Shown here in pieces: positions 6,875-16,633 of a stretch of 64,000 nt of DNA (the first letter of the stretch is position 1; each line of letters begins with the position of its first letter). The notes below the pieces were generated by a model that saw nothing but the letters and a program-made list of their open reading frames with translations, made no database searches and had not been told where the DNA came from. The DNA is from Pedobacter aquatilis (lineage in GTDB: Bacteria; Bacteroidota; Bacteroidia; Sphingobacteriales; Sphingobacteriaceae). The position numbers and the translations under genes are program-made. Location of the stretch: NCBI RefSeq assembly GCF_030409415.1, contig NZ_JAUFPW010000004.1:1-64000 (forward strand), given 5' to 3'.

Positions 6875-8761
6875 TTAAATCAATTCAACACTTCTGCTTA
6901 CAAATGCAGTTAATTCTGCACCAGTTAACATTCCTTGCGCCAACAAAGCTAAATCTACTGCTTGTTTTGCTAAGTTGCTTTGCTCTTCACCTTCTGCTTT
7001 TAAAATTTTACTCACCAATTTGTGGTTTCCATTAATGGCAACTTTGTAGCTGTCTGGCATTTGGCCGTAAAAACCCATTCCGCCGCCCATTGCAGCCATG
7101 TCTTTCATACGGCGCATAAATTCATCCATAGTAATGGTAACTGGTAACTCTTCTGGATTTAAGGCAACAACTTCTACTTGCATACCAGCCTTAGTTATTG
7201 CTTTCTCGAAAATTGAGGTTACTTCCTTAACCTGGTCTTCACTTAACACATGCTCATTAACTTCGTCTTTGTCTATTAGTTTATCAGCTACACTAGAATC
7301 AACACGCTTGATAGATGTTTTCTCTAACTTTTGCTCTAATTGCTGAATAAAGTGATTGTCAATTGGAGAATCTAGCACTAAAACATCGTAATCTTTTTTG
7401 TTAGCCGATTGGATAAAAGCGTCTTGTTTAGAAGCATCATTCGAATATAGATAAACAACAGTTCCGTTTTTATCAGTTTGTAAAGGCGCAACTTTATCTT
7501 TGTATTCGTTTAGTGTAAAAAGCTCATCTTTGGTGTTACCAACCAAGGCAAAATCTTTCGCTTTATCGTAAAATTTTTCTTCGCTAATCATACCATATTT
7601 AACGAAAAGACCAATGTCTTTCCATTTATCTTCAAAAGATTTACGGTCTTTAGCAAAAAGCTCAGCTAACTTGTCAGCTACTTTTTTAGTAATATAGTTG
7701 TTGATTTTTTTAACATTACTATCTGCCTGTAAGAAACTACGAGATACATTTAACGGAATATCTGGAGAATCAATTACACCGTGAAGCAGCATTAAAAATT
7801 CTGGAACAATATCTTTAACTTCATCCGTAATAAATACCTGACGAGAATATAGCTTGATTTTGTTGCGTTGCATTTCAAAATCGTTTTTCAACTTAGGGAA
7901 ATACAGCACGCCAGTTAAATTAAATGGATAATCAACATTTAAGTGAATCCAAAATAATGGTTCTTCGCTAAATGGATATAACTCACGGTAAAAGTTTAAA
8001 TAATCCTCGTCTGACAAATCTGCAGGAGCTTTCGTCCAAATAGGATTTATTGTATTAATGATATTATCAACTACAACATCTTTATACTTTTTCTTGCCTT
8101 CTTCATCCTCACCATCTTCTTCTGATTCTGTTTTAGTACCAAACTTAATTGGAACAGGCAAAAATTTAGCGTATTTATCAAGAATTTCCTGCAATTTCGA
8201 TTCTTCTAAAAATTCTTCAGAATCTTTATTTACATGAAGAATAATATCAGTACCGCGAGTAGTTTTTGTGCCTTCAGTAATTTCAAATTCGGTACTTCCA
8301 TCACAAACCCAACGAGCAGGTTCAGCTCCATCCTGGTAAGATAACGTTTGAATTTCTACCAAATCTGCAACCATAAACGCAGAATAAAAGCCTAATCCAA
8401 ATTTACCGATGATTTCGTTAGCATCCTTTGCATCTTTAAATTTTTCAACAAATTCACTTGCGCCAGAAAATGCAACCTGGTTAATATATTTTTTAATTTC
8501 TTCGGCCGTCATACCCAAACCATTGTCGCTAATGGTAATGGTTTTTGCCTCCTTATCAACAGCAACCTGTACTAAAGGTGCACCAACTTCGCCATTAAAC
8601 TGGCCTAATGAACCAAGTCTTTTAATTTTCTGAACGGCATCAACTGCGTTAGAAACCAACTCACGAAGAAAAATCTCATTATCTGAGTATAAAAATTTCT
8701 TAATAATTGGAAAAATATTTTCGGTATGTATCGATATATTTCCCTTTTCTTGAATGCTCAT
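6875..8761 (-). CDS. htpG: Molecular chaperone HtpG (Hsp90)
   Basis: Cytoplasmic ATP-dependent Hsp90 chaperone of 628 residues, the usual bacterial length. N-terminal GHKL ATPase motifs are present: FLRELVSNAVDAVQKI, ITISDNGLGMTAEEI, and GKFGLGFYSAFMVAD. The middle domain contains GVLYFPK, LYSRQVFI and IDSPDIPLNVSRSFLQ, and the C-terminal dimerisation region follows. An acidic, Lys-rich insert (ESEEDGEDEEGKKK) sits in the charged linker. Single-gene unit with its own terminator; no CIRCE-like element was seen upstream. Confidence 0.97.
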   Translation of the reverse strand: MSIQEKGNISIHTENIFPIIKKFLYSDNEIFLRELVSNAVDAVQKIKRLGSLGQFNGEVGAPLVQVAVDKEAKTITISDNGLGMTAEEIKKYINQVAFSGASEFVEKFKDAKDANEIIGKFGLGFYSAFMVADLVEIQTLSYQDGAEPARWVCDGSTEFEITEGTKTTRGTDIILHVNKDSEEFLEESKLQEILDKYAKFLPVPIKFGTKTESEEDGEDEEGKKKYKDVVVDNIINTINPIWTKAPADLSDEDYLNFYRELYPFSEEPLFWIHLNVDYPFNLTGVLYFPKLKNDFEMQRNKIKLYSRQVFITDEVKDIVPEFLMLLHGVIDSPDIPLNVSRSFLQADSNVKKINNYITKKVADKLAELFAKDRKSFEDKWKDIGLFVKYGMISEEKFYDKAKDFALVGNTKDELFTLNEYKDKVAPLQTDKNGTVVYLYSNDASKQDAFIQSANKKDYDVLVLDSPIDNHFIQQLEQKLEKTSIKRVDSSVADKLIDKDEVNEHVLSEDQVKEVTSIFEKAITKAGMQVEVVALNPEELPVTITMDEFMRRMKDMAAMGGGMGFYGQMPDSYKVAINGNHKLVSKILKAEGEEQSNLAKQAVDLALLAQGMLTGAELTAFVSRSVELI

Positions 8762-8857
8762 ATGTAAATAAATTGTTTAATCTAGCCGAAACCTATCAAG
8801 GCTTGTTCCAAATCTATTTATTTGCCAAATTGACAGGGAGATAAAATTAGGGAATTA

Positions 8858-9120
8858 AATAAGTTTCATCGTATAGCTCTCTATGTCTATAGTTAATATG
8901 AGGTTTAGGTTAATTTATACGTATATCCGTCATTTCGAGCGCAGCCGAGAAATCTTTTAAATTAGGTACATATTGCTCGACTTCGCTCGAAACGATGATT
9001 CAGTAGTGATTATTAATCAAAACTATTTTTTTAAAACTCAGCCATTCCAAAAATTAAATCGCAAAAAAAAGCCGGCATAAATCCGACTGTATTTATTTTG
9101 GGGTAAATTTTAATTCATTA
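8858..9120. repeat. 263-bp tandem duplication, unit A
   Basis: This is almost identical to 9121-9383. On the minus strand it opens with a copy of the last codons of the adjacent response-regulator gene (GATGAAACTTA..., encoding DETYLMN and a stop), then a CGTCATTTCGAGCG hairpin element (8928-8998) and a short AAAGCCGG inverted repeat. It accounts for most of the intergenic region between htpG and the regulator. Confidence 0.85.
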
Positions 9121-9383
9121 AATAAGTTTCATCATATAGCTCTCTATGTTTATAATTAATATGAGGTTTAGGTTAATTTATACGTATATCCGTCATTTCG
9201 AGCGCAGCCGAGAAATCTTTTAAATTAGGTACATATTGCTCGACTTCGCTCGAAACGATGATTCAGTAGTGATTATTAATCAAAACTATTTTTTTAAAAC
9301 TCAGCCATTCCAAAAACTAAATCGCAAAAAAAAGCCGGCATAAATCCGGCTGTAGTTATTTTTGGGTAAAGTCTAATTCATTA
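9121..9383. repeat. 263-bp tandem duplication, unit B
   Basis: Second copy of the unit at 8858-9120, with only a few base changes. The next repeat phase would begin at 9384, inside the 3' end of the response-regulator gene (agtaagtttcatc), so the duplicated unit was copied from, or recombined at, the end of that gene. It holds a second hairpin element at 9191-9261. Confidence 0.85.
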
Positions 9384-9762
9384 AGTAAGTTTCATCTTGT
9401 TCTAAAGATAAAATTTTGCTAATTTTTTTCAAAAGCACATCCATTTGGAACGGTTTCGATAAGAAATCATCTTGTCCGTAATTTAAAGTCGTAAAATCTT
9501 TTGGGTCGTACAATCCAGAAATTAAAAGAATAGGAATTTTTGATGTACTATCGATTGATTTTAACTGTTCACACAATACACGCCCATCAATATTGCCAAG
9601 AGAGATGTCTAATAATATTAAATCAGGCTTAAAACTTTCAATTCGATTAAAAACTTCTTCACCATCGAGTAGCGCTGAAACTTTGAATCCACCTATTTCT
9701 AAAATTAATTGTATGGTTTCTAAAACCTCAACGTCATCATCAACTACTAGTATTCTCTTCAT
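9373..9762 (-). CDS. Receiver-only response regulator (CheY-like)
   Basis: A 129-residue protein with only a receiver domain: acidic triad DDD at 8-10, phosphoacceptor Asp52 in LILLDISLG, Ser in ILLISG, and Lys in FLSKPF. There is no output domain, so it should act by protein-protein contact or in a phosphorelay. The last residues, DETYLMN, are echoed in the two downstream 263-bp repeats. No kinase gene is adjacent. Confidence 0.88.
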   Translation of the reverse strand: MKRILVVDDDVEVLETIQLILEIGGFKVSALLDGEEVFNRIESFKPDLILLDISLGNIDGRVLCEQLKSIDSTSKIPILLISGLYDPKDFTTLNYGQDDFLSKPFQMDVLLKKISKILSLEQDETYLMN

Positions 9763-9853
9763 GTTATTCTTCCATTAGATGCTTTTGTAATTATAACAAA
9801 ATGTTTGTTGTTATGTTTACAATGTTTTAAGATTTAATTAATACCTAAAACCG

Positions 9854-10717
9854 TTAATTTACCGCCTTAATTATTCCTTCTTTATTCAAAATATAGTTAA
9901 AGAGGTCTTCAATCGGCTTTTGTAAAATTTTGCCGGTCTCAATTCCATTATCAGCAAGTACACGCTTTAAGGTATTTTGGTAATAATAGGCAATTGAACC
10001 AACAAAATGGCATGGGAGAGATTTATAGTTGGGATAATCTTTAACGTTTGTATCAACAAATTCTTGAAAGCCTTTTCTCAAAATTTCTTCAATAAAAGGA
10101 TGCTCTTGATTATCAGCCATGAATCTGCTAAAACCTGCTAAATAGATGTTAGGAAATGGTTTTTGATAAATATTAGTAATTATTTGTTCTTTTTCTACCG
10201 GGAAAGCTTTTTCAAATTCTGCTTGCAAATCAGATGGCATTTTCTTGTACAGATAACTTAACAATACTTTTTTGCCAAAGAAAGTGCCCGAGCCTTCATC
10301 ACCTAAAACATAACCCAAACCATGATGGCCATCGTGGATTTTTTTTCCATCGAAATAACAAATGTTTGAGCCTGTACCTAAAATACAATTTAAGCCTTCA
10401 GTATCACCACAAGTTGCATAAACCGAACCTAATAAATCATGCTCTACAGAGGTAAAAGCATTTTGGAAAACTGCCGACAAACCATTTGAAACTACCTCAT
10501 GCTTATCTGGCGAAGAACAGCCTGCGCCAAAAAAGTAAATCTCTTTAACGCTTTCTGCTAATGGTGCAATTATTTCGTTTTTTGAAATGATATTTGTGAT
10601 TTCATGCTCATTTAAAAAGTATGGATTAATACCTTGGGTATTAAATTTAATTACTTTACCATTAAAATAACCCATCCAATCAGTTTTTGATGAGCCGCTG
10701 TCTGCAACAAGTATCAT
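9854..10717 (-). CDS. BadF/BadG-family kinase, N-acetylglucosamine kinase-like
   Basis: A 287-residue ASKHA-fold sugar kinase. The phosphate-1 motif is MILVADSGSSKTDW; phosphate-2 is NCILGTGSNICYFDG; an adenosine-type motif is CHFVGSIAYYYQ. The segment GLGYVLGDEGSGTFFGKKVL is typical of the N-acetylglucosamine kinase/BcrAD-BadFG group, which phosphorylates amino sugars in cell-wall recycling or chitin use. The exact sugar cannot be read from sequence. It is 17 bp downstream of the efflux operon on the same strand and could be its last gene, but the functions appear unrelated. Confidence 0.82.
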   Translation of the reverse strand: MILVADSGSSKTDWMGYFNGKVIKFNTQGINPYFLNEHEITNIISKNEIIAPLAESVKEIYFFGAGCSSPDKHEVVSNGLSAVFQNAFTSVEHDLLGSVYATCGDTEGLNCILGTGSNICYFDGKKIHDGHHGLGYVLGDEGSGTFFGKKVLLSYLYKKMPSDLQAEFEKAFPVEKEQIITNIYQKPFPNIYLAGFSRFMADNQEHPFIEEILRKGFQEFVDTNVKDYPNYKSLPCHFVGSIAYYYQNTLKRVLADNGIETGKILQKPIEDLFNYILNKEGIIKAVN

Positions 10718-10734
10718 GGCAATAAATATAAAAA

Positions 10735-12045
10735 TTAATTAGTTAAATCTATATTTCCGGTAATCTCTTTCAAAATAGTCTCGGCAATTTTTGCTTGAAA
10801 TTCCATTTCAATAAAGCGATTTTGAGCATCGATGGAATTTCTTTGCGCTTCCCTTAATTCTAACGGTGGGATGCTACCAAGTTTATATTTGGCTAATGTA
10901 ATTTCAAGATTTTCTTTAGCAATATCAACGTTTTTTTGCTCTAGCTTTACCAAATCTAAATAGGTAGCATAGTTTTGGTAAGCAGTAAGCAATTGTGAAC
11001 TTACATCGAGTTTGGTTTTACTTAAGTTTAGGGTAGAATTTTCTATCTCGATTTTGGCATTTCTTTCCTGTTGTCTCTGTAAAAAACCATTAAAAATATT
11101 CAAGCTGGCAGTTACACCGTAGGTAAAACCATTTGCAGCAAATTTCTGGTTAAAGCCAGTTGGGCTGGTACTATTTGTTCTGCTGTAGCCAGAATTTAAG
11201 CTTACAATTGGATATCTTGCACCTTTTATCGATTTTAAATTTAATGATGCTACTCTTTGATTAATAAAAGCATTTTGAACGTTTGGATTTTGTTTATCGG
11301 CTAATTCTGCAAGTTTACTGTAAACTAAACTTTGGTCAATGTTTACATCATTAGTAGCAGAGAAAGTTAAATTCACATTTCTAGCCATAATCTGGTTTAA
11401 TCTAACCTTTGCCACTTGCAAAGCATTCAATTGTTGCAAATAATTCGAAGTATCTGCGTTATAATCAACCTGAGCCGTAAGCACATCCAATTTGGAACCC
11501 CTGCCTAATTGAAGTTTAGTTTTCGCAATCTGCTCTCTAAAAACGGAAACATCAATAGCGCTATCTGCCGCTACTACTAATTTTTGTTGTCTTACAACAT
11601 CGTAATAAGCAGTAATTACATCTGCTATGGTAGTTAAAATTGTTAAACGAGCATTTACTTCGCCTTGTTTTTCGAGTTCTTTTAACCTGTCGAAATTCGC
11701 AAACATTGTAAAACCATCGAAAATTGTCCAGTTTAAATCTGCACCAAGGTCGTTATTGGTACTTCTTGCTCCAGTAATAACCCTATCTGGTCCGGTTGCT
11801 GGTGTTTGGCGTGTATTTTGAAGACTTCCACCGTTTGCATAAGTTGCAGTTACATTTGGCAACATACCCGCATTGCCAATATTTGCATTGTTTTTGGCAA
11901 TATTTATATTATTTTTGCTGATTTTAATATCGTAATTATTTTGCATTGCAATCGTAATCGCATCTTGCAAAGTCAGTATTTCCTGCGCCTTCGCAAAAGA
12001 AATAATGCTCAATAACAATACAAATAGATTTATTTTTTTAATCAT
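10735..12045 (-). CDS. TolC-family outer-membrane efflux channel
   Basis: A 436-residue outer-membrane channel subunit. It has a signal peptide (MIKKINLFVLLLSIISFAKA), then two OEP repeats with the long helices and NxxI...Y patterns typical of TolC proteins (LTLQDAITIAMQNNYDIKIS; EITLAKYKLGSIPPLELREAQ). It starts 5 bp after the stop of the RND pump gene, forming the third gene of an adaptor-pump-channel operon. Together they would make a tripartite efflux complex spanning both membranes. Confidence 0.93.
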   Translation of the reverse strand: MIKKINLFVLLLSIISFAKAQEILTLQDAITIAMQNNYDIKISKNNINIAKNNANIGNAGMLPNVTATYANGGSLQNTRQTPATGPDRVITGARSTNNDLGADLNWTIFDGFTMFANFDRLKELEKQGEVNARLTILTTIADVITAYYDVVRQQKLVVAADSAIDVSVFREQIAKTKLQLGRGSKLDVLTAQVDYNADTSNYLQQLNALQVAKVRLNQIMARNVNLTFSATNDVNIDQSLVYSKLAELADKQNPNVQNAFINQRVASLNLKSIKGARYPIVSLNSGYSRTNSTSPTGFNQKFAANGFTYGVTASLNIFNGFLQRQQERNAKIEIENSTLNLSKTKLDVSSQLLTAYQNYATYLDLVKLEQKNVDIAKENLEITLAKYKLGSIPPLELREAQRNSIDAQNRFIEMEFQAKIAETILKEITGNIDLTN

Positions 12046-12050
12046 CTTAT

Positions 12051-15000
12051 TTATTTTGATGCGGCCTCCAAAGCTTCATGTTCAAAACGCTCTGCTTCTT
12101 TTAAATCTTTGTTTGGTTTGTAAGGTTTAGCCCAGTAAGAGTATATCGCCGGAATAACAAATAAAGTTAAAACTAACGAAAACATGGTTCCACCCACAAT
12201 CACAGTTCCCATACTCATTCTACTTTTAGCAGCTGCACCTAAAGCCATGGCAATTGGTAGTGCGCCAATGGCTATAGCTAAACTTGTCATTAAAATTGGG
12301 CGCAAACGCGAAACTGAAGCTTCGCGAATTGCTTCCGGAATTGGAATGCCTCTTTCCTTTAACTGATTGGCAAATTCGACAATTAAAATACCATTTTTGG
12401 TTACCAAACCGATTAACATAATTGTTCCAATCTGGCTGAAAATATTCCAGCTTTGTCCGCATAGCCAAAGGGATAAAAATGCACCTGCAACCGCCATTGG
12501 TACGGTTAGGATAATGATTACAGGGTCTTTAAAACTTTCAAACTGTGCAGAAAGAATTAAGTAAACCAAAAGCAAAGCAAGGCCAAAGGCGAAAAATGTA
12601 TTTGATGAACTTTCTTTAAAATCTCGGGATTCTCCACTTAAATCTGTAGAAAATGTTTCGTCCAAAACTTTGGCTGCAATCTGATCCATCGCATCGATGC
12701 CTTCGCCAATGCTTTTTCCAGGTGCTAAACCTGCAGAAACCGTTGCAGAAATGAAACGATTGTTTCTGTACAATTGCGGCGGACTACTTTCTTCCTTCGC
12801 AGCAACCAAATTGTCTAGTTGTATAAGTTCGCCTTTATCATTTCTTACATAAACGGAGCTTAAATCTAAAGGGTCTGCACGGTCTGCTCTATCAAACTGA
12901 CCAATAACTTGATACTGCTTGCCATTCATAAAGAAATATGAAAAACGTTGTCCGCTCAAACCTAAATTTAAGGTTTGTGCAATTGCCGAAATTGAAACGC
13001 CCAGATTTTTTGCCTTGTCTCTATCAATAGTTAAATTAATCTCAGGCTTGTTGAATTTTAAATTCACATCTGATACAGTAAAGGTTGGATTTTTAGCAAC
13101 CTCATCCATAAACAAAGGCACTTTCTCCCTAAGTTTTTCGAAATTCTGCGCCTGGATGATGTAGCTCACAGGTAAGCCACCCCGTCTACCAACCGAAATG
13201 GTTGGCTGCTGATTTACAATGGTTTTACCTTCACTATATTTTTTAGTGATTTTGGTAAGCATATCAGCAATTTCCTTTTGTGTACGTTTTCTATCGCCTG
13301 GATCTACCAAACCCATTCTAACGAAACCAGAGTTTGTGGCTCCAGCACCGCCAAAACCTGGTGAAGTGATGGTAATGTTCACATTTTTCTCTGGCACAGA
13401 ATCTATTACCATCTGATTAATCTTCATAATAAATTTATCAGTGTAGGTAAAAGATGCACCTTCGGGAGTAGATACGTTAATGTTTATCGCACTTCTATCA
13501 TCGTATGGAGCAGTTTCTTTCGGTAGAATTTTCCAAAAAAGGAAAATCATTCCCATACAAATCAAAATTATTGGCGCCGCCAACCATCTTTTATCTAGGA
13601 ATTTATTCAGGTTCGATTCGTAGGCATCATTTAACTTTACAAAATATGGTTCAGTCCAATTGTAGAATTTGGATGGTTTATGCCCACCTTTTTTCATCAG
13701 GTAAGCATTTAACATTGGCGTTAAGGTTAACGATACGAAAGCCGAAACCAAAACCGCTGCGCCAATTACAACGCCAAACTCCCGGAACAGCCTGCCCACA
13801 AATCCTTGTAAGAAAATTACAGGAAGAAATACAGCTGCAAGGGTAATCGAAATTGAAATTACCGCAAAGAATATTTCATTAGAACCTTTAATTGCAGCTT
13901 CAAATGGCGACATGCCTTCTTCAACTTTCTTAAAGATGTTTTCTGTTACCACAATACCATCATCAACCACTAAACCGGTTGCCAAAACAATTGCCAGCAA
14001 GCTCAGTACGTTTATCGAAAATCCGAAAGCGTACATGATAAAGAAAGTAAAGATTAAGGAAACCGGAATATCAATTAACGGCCTAAACGCGATGCCCCAA
14101 TCTCTAAAGAAAAGATAGATAATTAGGATTACAAGCACTAACGATAAACCGATTGTTTCTGCAACTTCGGTAACCGAACGCTTTATGAAAAGAGTAGTAT
14201 CAAGTGCTACTTTAAGCTTAATATCTTGTGGGATATCTGCCTTTAACTTATCAAAACGCTTATAAAATTCCTTACTGATATCAAGGTAATTTGCACCGGG
14301 TTGTGGTATAATCGCAACTGCAACCATTGGTTTGCCCGATTCGCGAAGAATGGTTTCTTCATTCTCAGGGCCTAAAACCACAGTTCCAACATCCTTTAGT
14401 TTAACAACCTGATTACTATCTGATTTTAAAATTAAATTGTTAAACTGTTCTTCGTTAACCAATTTTCCCAATGTTTTTACCGTAAGTTCAGTCGTTGCTC
14501 CCGTAATTTTTCCTGATGGTAATTCAACATTTTCGTTATCAAGCGCCGTAACAATATCTTGGGAGGTTAGGCCGTAAGCACTAAGCTTATTTGGGTCCAT
14601 CCAAATGCGCATGGCATATTTTCGCTGCCCTTGAATTTGTACGCTACTTACACCAGGGATAGTTTGAATCCTATCTGCAATTACATTTTCAGCAAAATCG
14701 CTCAATTCTAGCGTGTTTCTTTTGTCGCTCTGAATGGTCATTGATAAAATCGGGTCAGAGTTAGCATCCGCTTTGCTAACAATTGGCAAACCGTCAATAT
14801 CTCTTGGTAAATTCCTTGCCGCCTGCGAAACTTTATCACGCACATCGTTTGTAGCTTCCTCAATGTTTTTATCGAGGTTAAACTCCACCGTAATGTTGCT
14901 GGTTCCCTGATTACTTGATGATGAAATGTTTCGGATGCCATCAATTGAGTTAATGGATTTTTCCAATGGCTCTGTAATTTGCGATTCAATAATATCTGAA

Positions 15001-15164
15001 TTTGCGCCCGGATAAGAAGTTCTTACCGAAACTACGGTAGGGTCGATAGATGGATATTCTCTAACGCCTAAAAAATTATAGCCGATTACCCCGAAAAGAA
15101 CAATCAAGAGATTCATTACAATGGCCAGAACCGGCCTTTTTATACTCGTGGTCGAAATGCTCAT
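12051..15164 (-). CDS. RND-family efflux pump, inner-membrane subunit
   Basis: A 1037-residue proton-driven pump of the AcrB/MdtB/MexF type. The N-terminus SISTTSIKRPVLAIVMNLLIVLFGVIGY is the first membrane helix. TM4 contains the proton-relay aspartates in ATGLVVDDGIVVTEN, and the C-terminal half shows GLVTKNGILIVEFANQ and SRLRPILMTSLA. Twelve membrane helices and two large periplasmic loops are expected. The gene lies 2 bp downstream of the adaptor gene and 5 bp upstream of the channel gene. Substrate range (drugs, bile-like compounds, dyes) cannot be inferred; no heavy-metal CusA motifs are evident. Confidence 0.96.
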   Translation of the reverse strand: MSISTTSIKRPVLAIVMNLLIVLFGVIGYNFLGVREYPSIDPTVVSVRTSYPGANSDIIESQITEPLEKSINSIDGIRNISSSSNQGTSNITVEFNLDKNIEEATNDVRDKVSQAARNLPRDIDGLPIVSKADANSDPILSMTIQSDKRNTLELSDFAENVIADRIQTIPGVSSVQIQGQRKYAMRIWMDPNKLSAYGLTSQDIVTALDNENVELPSGKITGATTELTVKTLGKLVNEEQFNNLILKSDSNQVVKLKDVGTVVLGPENEETILRESGKPMVAVAIIPQPGANYLDISKEFYKRFDKLKADIPQDIKLKVALDTTLFIKRSVTEVAETIGLSLVLVILIIYLFFRDWGIAFRPLIDIPVSLIFTFFIMYAFGFSINVLSLLAIVLATGLVVDDGIVVTENIFKKVEEGMSPFEAAIKGSNEIFFAVISISITLAAVFLPVIFLQGFVGRLFREFGVVIGAAVLVSAFVSLTLTPMLNAYLMKKGGHKPSKFYNWTEPYFVKLNDAYESNLNKFLDKRWLAAPIILICMGMIFLFWKILPKETAPYDDRSAININVSTPEGASFTYTDKFIMKINQMVIDSVPEKNVNITITSPGFGGAGATNSGFVRMGLVDPGDRKRTQKEIADMLTKITKKYSEGKTIVNQQPTISVGRRGGLPVSYIIQAQNFEKLREKVPLFMDEVAKNPTFTVSDVNLKFNKPEINLTIDRDKAKNLGVSISAIAQTLNLGLSGQRFSYFFMNGKQYQVIGQFDRADRADPLDLSSVYVRNDKGELIQLDNLVAAKEESSPPQLYRNNRFISATVSAGLAPGKSIGEGIDAMDQIAAKVLDETFSTDLSGESRDFKESSSNTFFAFGLALLLVYLILSAQFESFKDPVIIILTVPMAVAGAFLSLWLCGQSWNIFSQIGTIMLIGLVTKNGILIVEFANQLKERGIPIPEAIREASVSRLRPILMTSLAIAIGALPIAMALGAAAKSRMSMGTVIVGGTMFSLVLTLFVIPAIYSYWAKPYKPNKDLKEAERFEHEALEAASK

Positions 15165-15166
15165 AC

Positions 15167-16255
15167 TTAATTTTTTGCCAGACGAACTTTAACTGGTGAA
15201 CCTTTTTTCAAAGACATTGAACCTGTAGTTAAAACAGTATCGCCAACTTTTAAACCAGATGTAATTACAATTTTTTCATCTGTACGAGTTCCTGCTTCTA
15301 CACTAACTTCTTCAGCTTTTCCATCTTTTTGAATATAAACCACTTTTCCTTTCAAAACAGGGATTATCGCTTCATTAGGAACTAAAATTGCATCCTGTAA
15401 TGTATTTAAAGCCATTTTAATTTTAGCAAAAGAGCCAGGAAGTAGCTTGTTTTCGTTGTTCTGAGCCAAGGCTCTAATCTGCAAAGTTCTGGTTGCTGCA
15501 TTTATTCCGGGTTCTATTGCGTAGATCTTCCCAATGTTTATCATTGAAGAACCATCTGTTGTAAAAGAAATGTTGCCGCCCATTTTTATTTGTCCGGCGT
15601 ATTTTTCTGGTACCGAAAAAGTAACCTTAACAGGATTTGTACTTACCAAGTTTGCAATCACAGTTGCTGGTGTTAAATAGGTTCCTGATGATATACTTCT
15701 TAAACCTACTTTGCCACTAAATGGTGCTCTAATTGTTGTTTTCGCAAGTTGAGCACGGATGAGTTGCGATTGTGCTTGTAGAGATTTTAAATCTGCAAGA
15801 GAAGTATCGTATTCTTCCTGACTTATAGCGCCCTTTTCTAACAGTTGTTTCGCCCTGTTTTCGTTTGTGCCCGAAAGTTTTTGTTTAGTTAGCGCTTCCT
15901 GTAATTGCGCCTGAATATCTCTATCATTTATTTTAACTAAAACGCTGCCTTTAGTAACATTAGAACCTTCCTTAAAATAAATTCCGGTTACTAAACCCGA
16001 AACCTCACTTTTTAATACAACAGATTCATTTGCTTCAATTGCACCTGTAACCTCTAAATCACTATCAAATTTTGATTGCTTAACAACAATTCCTTCAACG
16101 ACTGTTGGCGGTGCCGAATTTCCATCTTTACCACCTTTGCTCGGTCCGGATGCTGCGCCCTTACCTTCTAACTTTTTATTTGCACTAATTCGATAATAAA
16201 CAAGGTAAGCTAAACCTATTGCTAAAATCGCGTAAAAAATATACCTTTTCTTCAT
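15167..16255 (-). CDS. RND efflux periplasmic adaptor (membrane-fusion protein)
   Basis: A 362-residue adaptor, first gene of the efflux operon. An N-terminal membrane anchor (YIFYAILAIGLAYLVYY) is followed by a Gly/Ser-rich linker, a barrel-sandwich (lipoyl-like) half with EVSGLVTGIYFKEGSNVTKG, an alpha-hairpin (QLQEALTKQKLSGTNENRAKQLLEKG), the second half TTIRAPFSGKVGLRSISSG, and a beta-barrel/membrane-proximal domain (EAIIPVLKGKVVYIQ). It connects the RND pump with the TolC channel. No regulator gene is adjacent. Confidence 0.94.
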   Translation of the reverse strand: MKKRYIFYAILAIGLAYLVYYRISANKKLEGKGAASGPSKGGKDGNSAPPTVVEGIVVKQSKFDSDLEVTGAIEANESVVLKSEVSGLVTGIYFKEGSNVTKGSVLVKINDRDIQAQLQEALTKQKLSGTNENRAKQLLEKGAISQEEYDTSLADLKSLQAQSQLIRAQLAKTTIRAPFSGKVGLRSISSGTYLTPATVIANLVSTNPVKVTFSVPEKYAGQIKMGGNISFTTDGSSMINIGKIYAIEPGINAATRTLQIRALAQNNENKLLPGSFAKIKMALNTLQDAILVPNEAIIPVLKGKVVYIQKDGKAEEVSVEAGTRTDEKIVITSGLKVGDTVLTTGSMSLKKGSPVKVRLAKN

Positions 16256-16633
16256 ATTCGTTTGTGTATTGCTTCCTAAACACTATTTAAATGTATCAAT
16301 TTAGAAAACAGAGCGTAAAAATATCTAATTAGTTCTTCCTAAAATTGTTGTATTAAGGATGTTACAGCATCTTGGGTTATTTATAAATTGGCAGTGTTTT
16401 ATCTTGCAAGAATCATAGCTGATTTTGAAGCTAAAAGCCATTTGCATTACTAATTTTATATACCGACAACAATTTATTCTTCGGGTTTAAATATTCACAA
16501 TTATTTTACAAGAGAAACAATTAAACTTTTTGCAACCACTTTTGTGTTAAACCACAATTATTTTACGCCACTTATTGTAATTTAATTTTAATCCATCGGC
16601 ATAAAATATAAATTTGCGACAAAACAAATCAAT
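16256..16633. promoter_or_regulatory. Divergent promoter region, efflux operon and M61 peptidase
   Basis: A 378-bp AT-rich spacer without a supported gene. For the peptidase, TAAATTTG at 16609-16616 is a good -7 element 18 bp before the ATG, although no TTTG stands at the proper -33 distance. No convincing promoter or operator palindrome was found for the efflux operon. Confidence 0.4.

Noticed and set aside
12226..12468. Minus-strand frame within the RND pump gene
   Set aside because: It is a shifted frame of the pump gene on the same strand; the main frame is full length with all motifs, so there is no frameshift.
10735..16255. Antibiotic-resistance or self-immunity pump for the LanB product
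   Set aside because: The tripartite efflux operon is a common chromosomal set and lies 5 kb from the LanB locus beyond unrelated genes, so no link can be supported.
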